Of a DNA stretch of 64,000 nt, positions 56,176 to 64,000 are shown one piece after another. The stretch covers positions 1-64,000 of the forward strand of contig MCFE01000157.1 in assembly GCA_002104905.1 (NCBI GenBank), in the 5' to 3' direction. The position numbers were made by a program, and so were the translations under genes. The DNA comes from Basidiobolus meristosporus CBS 931.73. Lineage: Eukaryota; Basidiobolomycota; Basidiobolomycetes; Basidiobolales; Basidiobolaceae. Each line of letters starts with the position of its first letter. The first letter of the stretch is position 1. The notes below the pieces were generated by a model. The model saw only the letters and a program-made list of their open reading frames with translations, searched no databases and had not been told where the DNA came from.

Positions 56176-56560
56176 TTCAGTGTCAAGAAAAACACAGTTG
56201 AAGGCACTTTATTCCTTCTTCTTGTACTTTAAAGCTTCCACTCTCATGTTATTAGGCGGGCATACTTCCCGCATGACAACAGCCCAAAGGCTTCTTTCTT
56301 GTAGCAACATCTTCAGCTTCACCTTCCACTTCATGATCAACACAAACATTAAAGTCAGATCTGTTACCATTGGGAGAGATTATAATACACTTAGACATAT
56401 AGCCACATGTAATCATGGTTTTGTATTTCTCTCCTTCAAATATAATTGGGTTAGCACCTTTCCAAGCTTTTTGGACCATGGTAGAATTGCTTTGATTAAA
56501 AAATACTATGGAATAAATTTGGGAAGATTGTTTTGGGCCTAGTTGTAGAGTACCAAACAT
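56176..56560 (-). pseudogene. copia gag fragment (second copy)
   Basis: On the minus strand the region just below 56380 reads in shifted frames like the gag of the 41.4-kb element (MLLQERSLWAVV, EALKYKKKE). Its N-terminal continuation lies at 56380-56560. P3 inserted into it at 56175/56176. Confidence 0.6.
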
Positions 56561-56756
56561 ATATTCAGGAGATCTCTATCAGAAGAAAAAGTTTTATCTA
56601 AAGTGATTTGGATGTTCCCTTCTAAGAAAGTATAAGTATATATGTGGAATCATAAACTTACATATCACATACCATTTTCAATGCACCTATGGTATCAGTA
56701 TATTAAACTGATTTGAGAAAACTGATCCCTGATTGATTGAATACGTTTTGCCCTCT
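56561..56756. other. Short unassigned segment between repeats
   Basis: AT-rich sequence with no frame or repeat match seen within the window. Confidence 0.3.
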
Positions 56757-57340
56757 AAAACCTTAAGGTCAGCAGGGACTTGATATGAATACAGTTGTGG
56801 TCATTAGTCACAAAGAAAGCAAAGTATGTTAGCCTGCCCATACATAGAAATATATCTTTGCTTGTACAAGGATAAACTTGAGAAAGAATCAAATAAGATA
56901 GATAACAGCTACTCTGGGTATTCCTCAAAAACAGTACCCTTGAGGTCAGTTGGCTGTCAGCACAATTTCCAGGAAGTGTCATGTGGTCTAAGATTGGAGG
57001 TTCAGGTAGCAGCAGGTAGCAGTGATCACACTAATTAACAAGTTGGTATATTGATAAATGGGATGCTGGTTTGTGGTTGAGGGATTGCCTCCCTTTTATA
57101 CATTTCTCACTGGCTAAGTGATTATAATCCTGGTGTACTGGAAGGTTCTTGAGATCAATAGATATCTCAATAACTTCAAAAGCAGCTAAGAATCTTCTAA
57201 GCATATGCTAGAAGGCTCTAAGAGTGACAACATATCCAACAAATTAGGGATCAGTATTCTGTAACCTGTGTACCATAAAGTCACTATGTATGGAGTGAAA
57301 ATGTTAGGAATGGTGATAATGTTTTGTCAGGTTTCACAGG
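56757..57340. repeat. LTR-like repeat family C, copy 3 (partial)
   Basis: It shares the gactt-gatatgaatacagttgtggtc start, the gtagcagtgatcacactaat landmark and the gttgagggattgcctccctt segment with copies 1 and 2. It is cut at 57340 by a related repeat. Confidence 0.65.
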
Positions 57341-57752
57341 TACTGGTGTGGTGGTGTGAGGTACTCCTGAGAGAAGCTATACAGCTCAAAGTGTGTGAGG
57401 AGTCTGATGGGCGCAATAGCCTCTGGGTCTATGCTACTAATGTCTTTGCCAATATGTCACTATGGTAAAAGCCCCTACTTCTCTAGCCTCCTAGGTGCTC
57501 CAAGTGTCTCCAAAAGCCTCTGTGTGTCCTATGCACTACCTTGAAAAGCTTCTTGAAGGTAAGTCTGAGGTGTACTGTAGAAGATAGGTACAGTGCTTCA
57601 CTGCTAATTAATAAGGGAGAAGTGTTACTGATAGAAGGGATGATTTAATTATGTGGAATTTACTTCCCTTGATTACTTTTCCTAATTGCCAAGGGATCAC
57701 TAATGACAAGGTTTTAGAAGTTTCTAAGCAGCAGTAGAACTCTTGATGACAT
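57341..57752. repeat. LTR-like repeat family D (related to C)
   Basis: It begins TGTGGTGGTGTGAGGTACTCC. A second start of the same sequence lies at 62349. The internal layout (gggatgatttaattatgtggaatttacttccctt) parallels family C at low identity. Confidence 0.5.
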
Positions 57753-58104
57753 CACAACTGTTAAATTTTCTGAGGAGTAGTGGAAGTGATATGGCAAACT
57801 AGAGGATTTACATGCTATTCATTTGCAGATTTATTGATCAAAAGTATGGTATTTAAACTTTTGATAAAGTAGAGCAATTATATTGTAGAGATTGTTAAGG
57901 AAGGTTCCAAGAAAATGTGTGCAAAGCTTGGGGGCTTTTGGACAACTTTGAGAAAGGTCATAATGTGGGTACCTGATAATTGGGTGAAAATATTCCAAGT
58001 AAATCCCAACAAGAAATTTTGTAAGGAGAGAATCTAATCAAAGAATAAGATCTGTATGACTGTGTTAGCATGAGTATTTAGGTGACAACTTAATAATTAC
58101 AACA
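57753..58104 (-). repeat. LTR family B, copy 1 (about 350 bp)
   Basis: On the minus strand it starts TGTTGTAATTATTAAG and contains the same ttggtacccac / gtttgcacacattttctt-type landmarks as family A at lower identity. Its closest relatives in the window are the fragments at 60845-61043 and 61098-61375. Confidence 0.6.
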
Positions 58105-59877
58105 CTCTCACTCACAAATATTCATTAGTAATAAACACATACTGAGATTGTGCAATCTGTAATATGAGTATAAAAATTCAAATGTTATGCATACTGGACT
58201 AATATATTATCCAACAATGTATACATTTGTGTTCTACTTAGTCAAACAAGTAACTTGTAACTCAATGGGTGTTTCTATCTAATAGTATGCCTTAAAATCT
58301 GAATGATCTGATCAAAATACTAATCATCATCCTTGATTAGTTGTACAGGATTAAGTAATAAGCTAAGTCTAATTGTGAGATTTTAATGATGATATTTAGC
58401 CTCAGGGATATTTGATGCTTTGAATTTGAGCAAACATGATCAACTTTTGGTCCAGTTAAGGTTTGACATTCACAGCAGATCTGGAGGCTCCTTATTTGCA
58501 GGCAATAGTCTATTTCATTTAGCCAACTTCACTGCATATCCATATTAGGCTCAGTGACAGTTAGTTCCATCATATAGAGTCTATATGTGGTAAAAGAGCT
58601 GACCTATATTGGATCAGGTTAAGGTTTTGTCATTTACACCTGATCCAAATTATCCTCATTTCCTGGTGCAGAGGCACATACAACATGGCCTAAAAGGTTT
58701 TTACCAACTCTGAGCAGGGATGGCATGCTTCCACTTGAACCACATCTGTTTAGTGATTCAAATCCACAAAAATGATCCCTGCACTGTTTTCCTCCAGCTC
58801 CATATATAGCAGACACCATGACTGCTGCTTGAGATAATCTGCTTCAAAATATACTACAATATCTGACAGATCCTGTTGAAGAATGAAGGCACTTCTGGGG
58901 TTTCTGGCTTAGGAGCTTTGTAGAAGGGGCTCCATGAAGCTTATCTGCCTTGCCAGATAATCAACATATTGCCTATATAGGTTTTGGCTCCATTTGAATA
59001 GTACCCTAATTTGCAGTAGTAGTATTTTCCCATCTTTCTTCTTTTTCTTTTTCTGATGATGATCCAAGGAAAATTCCTTCTGTGGGATAGTTCTGGACTT
59101 CCATACAGATGGGACAATGTGTGTTTTAGTATAGAAGTCCGCATGATATCATTGATTCAGAATATATGACTATTTCAGAGTGATATCACCAAAATTGACA
59201 TCCACTTAGATCAGTCATAAAATTTGATAGAATGGTCCAAATATGATCAAATAAGCTGCATTTGAAAGCTGGTTTCATCAGTAATTTCATCTCCAACTTC
59301 TATGTATCAGCTTTTTTAGTTGTGGAGGTTGGCAGTGACTTGATCAATCAAAATTCTTCTGATCTGATCTAGAGAATCAAATATCACCAAATGCTTTCTC
59401 CCACAATGCAATGTGATATATCATGTTTAAAGTACCTTAGTATCTTCTGAATAGCATGCAATTGTATAATGGCACACTGTTGCTTTACTGTATGCTCCAT
59501 TTGCTTTACACTTTCTGGCTGGTGGTAGAATCTTCTTGAGTTAACTTTGCTAAATTGGCATAATACTTTCCCAAACTTTTAGAGACTTTAGCAGCGAGAT
59601 AGCACATCTAACAGCTCCATATATAGCTACTGGTACATTGGTTTCAGTATCAAAATACCTGATACAAATATAGCCTTCTTCCATTGGATTGTGTAGCATA
59701 TCTCCATACTCCAGGTGGATATATATTTATTATATATGACAAGGATCCTTACAATTCATAGTCCTTGCCTCTGAGATCTTCTTCCATCAATAGGTAGTCC
59801 AAAAAGGTGGTTAACAGCTCCAGAATTTGCATTATCAGCCATATTTTGAGCAGCAACAGATTTGATAATATCTTCTC
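58105..59877 (-). other. Degenerate retroelement-like internal region
   Basis: Minus-strand frames are short and full of stops. Just below the LTR at 59878 the minus strand reads MADNANSGAVNHLFGLPIDGRRS, a possible gag start. The rest has no block I can assign. Confidence 0.35.
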
Positions 59878-60408
59878 TGTTATGAATAGACACAAGGCAG
59901 GAGGAAAAGCTAGGCACAGCAGGAAAGGACTTAGGTGTGGACCATCAAGGCAAGACAGGATTCAAGGCAAGGCTGTTTATTCAAGACCTGTGTTTATCAG
60001 ACTGAGGAATACTTTAGGGGGGATAGGACTATATATACTTTTTGGTTATACTGATGCCAAGAGATATTGGCTAATACTAATTGGGTTGTGGGGTGAGGCA
60101 CAGCAATGTGCTGGGGATAATAATATAGAAGGCAAGGCACTGAGACAGGATGGGGAAATGGATTGGGTCACCTGATCATATGACAAAGTCATGTGACCTG
60201 GTATTTCCATATATGGTACTCAACTATGAAAAATATGATGGGAAGCTTCCATGGAATGTTCCATTGTGTAACAATGGTTTGAAATGGTCAGGAACTTTCT
60301 GGAAGGTGGTAGAAGGTTCCAGAAGGAATCTCCTAGAAATTGAGCAAGGAAGCTGAAACTTTGCATGGGTGTTCATGGTTGTCATGTGATCATGACATTC
60401 TCATAGCA
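59878..60408 (-). repeat. LTR family E (about 531 bp)
   Basis: The sequence is bounded by TGTTATGA and TCATAGCA, which are inverted 8-mers with one mismatch. Orientation is set by the gag-like start on its lower-coordinate side. No second copy of this LTR lies in the window. Confidence 0.5.
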
Positions 60409-60844
60409 GTTGTTCAATAAAGATCTACATATTTTTTTAACAATTTAGGATACTAATCTATCTAAAAGCCAGCGTACCAGAAAATTGAGGTCATATGAAT
60501 ATATAGCTATATATCTCATTTTAGATCTGTGCCCTCAATTGCTGGAACTACGCAATTTTCTTCAAAATTAATAGAGTACAAACATACTATATTTCTTGAC
60601 ATATTAACGTGTTGGTATGATGAACTCTCCTTTATAACTAGCCTGAGTAGTTACTGAATGGGTCATCTGAAGGCAAGGCCTTCTTCTCCACAGCAATATC
60701 TTCATGAACATATACCTTTTGGTAGATGTAGTCATCTTTGACTTTAGCAGAGCAATAATGTGGAAAGTTTTTCTCTAGACTTGCAAAAAAAAATTCCAAG
60801 GCACAGTAGACACCAAGAGGACAGCAAGCTTGGGGCTCATATCC
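60409..60844 (-). other. Retroelement fragment with primer-binding-site-like sequence
   Basis: Immediately below 60845 the minus strand reads ggatatgagccccaagcttgc, similar to the putative primer-binding site of the copia element at 41456. It therefore marks the internal side of LTR family B copy 2. Coding remains are very degraded. Confidence 0.4.
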
Positions 60845-61375
60845 TGTTGCAATATTCTGAGGAGTATGGGAAGTGATACAGAGAGCTAGAGAATTTATAT
60901 GTTATTCACCTGCGGATTTATTGTTCAAAGGTATGATATGATACTTTTGATAAGTTAGAGCAAACAAATGTGTAGAGTTTTTCAAGGAAAATTTCCCAGA
61001 GTATGTGCCCAAAGTTTGATGTCTTTTAGACAACTTTGAGAAAGATCACAATAGGATACTCATGGCTCTATGTGGCACTAACCAATAGAACAAGTCTATT
61101 GATCCAAAGTATGGTATTTATACTTTTGATAAAGTAGAGCAAACAAACATGTAGAATATGTTAAGGAAGGTCCCAAGAATATGTGTGAAAACTTGGGGGC
61201 TTTTTGAAAACTTTGGGAAAGAATATAACTTGGGTACATAATATTTTAGTGAGAATATTCTAAGTAAATCCCTAAGAGAAATTTGGTTGGGACAGAATGC
61301 TAATCAAAGAATAAGATCTATGCAACAAAGTTAGCATAAATATTTAGGTGACAATTTATTAATTACAACTATATT
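60845..61375 (-). repeat. LTR family B, two overlapping fragments with a miniature-element end
   Basis: Positions 60845-61043 and 61098-61375 both match the 57753 LTR and overlap each other in family coordinates, so they derive from two LTR copies. Between them, at about 61057-61096, lies the right end of the palindromic miniature element (catggctc ... ggcact ... GAACAAGTC). Confidence 0.55.
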
Positions 61376-61620
61376 AAGCTGAAAATATCCAAAGAAGGTT
61401 ATGGAGGGTTCTGAAAGGCACAACACATCCAATCAATGAGGGATCAGTGGTCTGATATTTGAGTAGCAAAGTGATACCATATATGGTATTAAAATGGCAG
61501 GGATGGTTACTAAGACCAAGGTCATGTGCCATGGACACTGCCACAGGTACCTGCTTGATGTAAGTACATTTGGTGATCACAAAGCTGTATAGCATTTGGT
61601 ATATCTAATGCTGATAACTA
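61376..61620. repeat. LTR-like repeat family C, copy 4 (fragment)
   Basis: It matches the central-right part of copies 1-2 (aaggcacaacacatccaatcaat-type, gggatcagtggtct, taccatatatggta, caggtacctgcttgat). Confidence 0.55.
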
Positions 61621-62020
61621 ATCAGGGTAAACATGATGTGGGGATAATACTAATGATTGGGTCAAGAAATACTATAATAATACCAATAAGATAAAACGCA
61701 AGTATGCTCATCATTATAGCTATATGAATAAACTTGTCTGTGGGAGGTGTGATCACCCTACCATACTGATGCAGGTACTTGCTTAATATAGAATCACTAA
61801 CATATAGCAATATTACGTAAGTTTGGCCATAGCTTCCTGTAAGTGGCTTGGCATCTGTCTCCAGGACAACATGTGTCATGTACAGTGGGGATTTCAGCTT
61901 CCTCTGCATCTTCTGTTGTAATCATTAAGTTGGCACCTAGTATTCATGCTAACATAGTTACATAGATCTTTTCTCTGATTAGCATTCTGTGGCAATGGAA
62001 AGTATTCCATTACAATTATA
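61621..62020. other. Unassigned repeat-region sequence
   Basis: Parts recall the right end of LTR family C (gggtaagaca-like and atgaataaacttg... segments) but alignment is uncertain. No gene. Confidence 0.3.
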
Positions 62021-62346
62021 GACTTGTTCTGTTGGATGGTGCCACATTGAGCCATGATTGCCAAATGATGCCATAGTGTGCCAGAGAGGCCAAGTGCACC
62101 TATACTTGGTCACAGAGTGTGAAACATAGCTCTGAATCTTCATGCAAGGCAGCCCCTGTGTTTCACCTATGATGCAGGAGAACATCCATTTTTTGATGTT
62201 TTTTTATGGTTCAATGCTGTGCAGGAGGTGTAAGAGCACAAAAGGATTGATGATATGCATCTAGTACTCTATACCCATGGCACTCTGAATCTAGCACCTG
62301 TGGCTTGTAACATGTCACAAAAATGCACGGCACTATCTTGGTTGAC
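62021..62346. mobile_element. Palindromic miniature element, left half only
   Basis: It starts GACTTGTTCTGTTGGATGGTGCC and is collinear with the left half of the 47850 copy up to cactatcttggttgactgg. It is then truncated by an LTR family D start. Confidence 0.75.
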
Positions 62347-62394
62347 TGGTGTGGTGGTGTAAAGGTACTCCTAAGAGAAGCTACACAACTCCAG
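62347..62394. repeat. LTR family D start fragment
   Basis: TGTGGTGGTGTAAAGGTACTCC at 62349 matches the start of the repeat at 57341. It is cut after about 45 bases by transposon P5. Confidence 0.5.
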
Positions 62395-64000
62395 CCCTAT
62401 GAAAAATAATTTGGTCCTGCAGGTGGATCCAATCCAGATCATCCATCAAGATCCCGTTTAGAGACCGTCATAACAACAGCAGCTTGGAATTAGTGACCCT
62501 CCTGACAATCTTATGACAAGATCATGACAGTGTTTTGCAAATTTTACAGCCAAATAAAGGGATAAAACTTGACAATTTTTGATTGGTGCTGTGACAATAT
62601 TTGCATGGCACTGTTGCGGTCTTTCAGCGCTCTATTACTATTTTAAGTGGATCCAGCTGGTCAGGACTTCCAATTGCCTTATATGGAATGAAATTTGATG
62701 GTATTTTAATGGCCTCACAGCAAGACTCTGATGGCTTTTTCTTGGCAGTATGATGGCCTTCTGCTGATTCTGTATAATGCTACTGTACCAATTTACCATG
62801 TGGTATTTCCTTTTTCCACCTCCCCTTGTGTAATTTGTATATTTCACTGTAGAATCACCTTTCTTTATTTGCTTACCTACTACTATCTTGGGTATTCCAC
62901 ATATAGTTTGAATCAAAAAAAACTATGGCCTCTTGCTTACTGACCTCTACAAATGTGCACACCTTCTGCAATTGACATACTTCTATCACCTCAACTTTAC
63001 GGCTTTTTAGTGTGATACTTGCAAAGTTGCCATATACCTTGTACTGCTGGTAGCATATACATCTTGCAAACATATGCTTAGTTGTTGCCACTTCTGCCAT
63101 GAATACCTCCAGAATATTGGCAAAGAACTTCTTGGTATTTAGCCAATATATTCCTTCTCCCTGCTGGACTCTAGTCCCCCTTATAGGTGCGCTCTGGCTT
63201 TTGTTTGTGTGAATTCCGTACTGAATGGTGTAGAAGTTGGCTTGTGACCACAAGAAATCCAGCATATCTTGGAGGAGTTTTCATGATAAAAATTAGTTGC
63301 TTGTTGCACCCAACCCAACTTTGCATTACTTAACTGATTACCCACGCATTGGGGCTGCTTAGCTTCTGAATGCTGTAGGCATAAGTGTCTCCATGTGCAC
63401 ATTTGTCCGCAGTATTTTCCAACTCTTTCTGGCTGTCCTCCATGTGCCAACTCATCACATCCATGATGGACTTAAAGGTAATATTCTGGATGAGATTGGG
63501 ATATGGTAGTGCCTGCAACTTGACTTGTCCTCCTATCTCCCCACACATGCGCTCCATAGGAAACTCCCAAAAGGTGAAGCAAGGCCCAGTATTCTCCACA
63601 CACCGTGCAAGATGGAGTAGAGAATGGATACAGTAGCAGCAGAGATCTACACATTCAGCTTTATGTTTGTAGTATAGCCGCTCAAATCCTGTCACAAACT
63701 CCTCACACAACAGCTGTAGATGTGTCATGTTGGCATTGGTGATCCGCTTCTGGATAAATAGTCCTACAATGTCCATATATGACTCCCAATGCTTCCAATG
63801 TACTCATGGTAGGAATGGCTCCAGAACACCACTTGAATGAATAAATATCCAATTCATCCAGTCTTTGCATTTGTATTGTTGTATATGCATATGAATATTG
63901 ATTGGAGCCCATGAGAAGTACCTAGGGTAGTGGATACTCTGTAAAATCTTGCCAATTTTTTCAAAATTTACCGTTATCCCACAGGAAAGCATACAAAATT
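62395..64000 (-). mobile_element. Plavaka/CACTA-like transposon P5 (-), runs off the window
   Basis: The terminus CCCTATGAAAAATAATTTGG starts at 62395. The minus strand carries the transposase C-terminal third in three long frames. From high to low these are 63776-63330 (MTHLQLLCEEFVTGFERLYY, then FTFWEFPMERMCGEIGGQVK), 63265-62873 (YWLNTKKFFANILEVFMAEVATT, CYQQYKVYGNFASI) and 62916-62638. The FWEFPMERMCG block is diagnostic of Plavaka-like transposases. Frame shifts separate the parts. The N-terminal part lies beyond 64000. Confidence 0.85.

Overview
The window is nuclear DNA of a fungus. Genes are interrupted by short GT-AG introns (about 50-80 bases). The set includes a septation GTPase (Spg1/Tem1 type), allantoicase, 5-aminolevulinate synthase, eIF1A, ribosomal protein eS30, a conventional myosin II heavy chain and a Ragulator roadblock subunit. 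These, together with Plavaka-like DNA transposons and copia retroelements, fit a fungus, perhaps an early-diverging lineage; the phylum is inference and no marker here settles it. Exon structures below were worked out by hand from splice signals and family conservation.

Layout. Positions 1-144 are the end of a long terminal repeat. Positions 900-29400 are a compact gene island. In order it holds Spg1 GTPase (-), an unrecognised Gly/Asn-rich protein (+), a secreted acidic CDDGCD-repeat protein with a frame break (-), an HSF-type factor (-), LAMTOR2-like protein (+), allantoicase (-), ALA synthase (-), eS30 (-), eIF1A (+), myosin II (-), a 14-motif PPR protein (+), a secreted class 3 lipase (-), an Ada-type methylphosphotriester sensor (-) and a vWA-domain protein (+). 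A decayed gene lies at 29.5-30.4 kb.

From about 30.4 kb to the end the sequence is visibly richer in A+T and is almost entirely mobile DNA. It contains at least four copies of a Plavaka/CACTA-like transposon that carries the transposase and a second, divergently transcribed gene (called X here). It also contains copia elements, several LTR families, a PIF/Harbinger-like transposase fragment, and a family of palindromic GTGCCA-rich miniature elements flanked by 5-bp TAATA-type duplications. Insertions are nested several layers deep.

Within this repeat region, at about 45.8-47.3 kb, is a broken B-family DNA polymerase with recognisable exonuclease, palm and thumb motifs. It looks like a fossil of a large DNA virus rather than a cellular replicase, and it is the most unusual item in the window.

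The genes of the left half do not form one pathway. They are ordinary housekeeping, nitrogen, heme, cytokinesis and translation genes. Spg1 and myosin II both act in cytokinesis but lie 12 kb apart.
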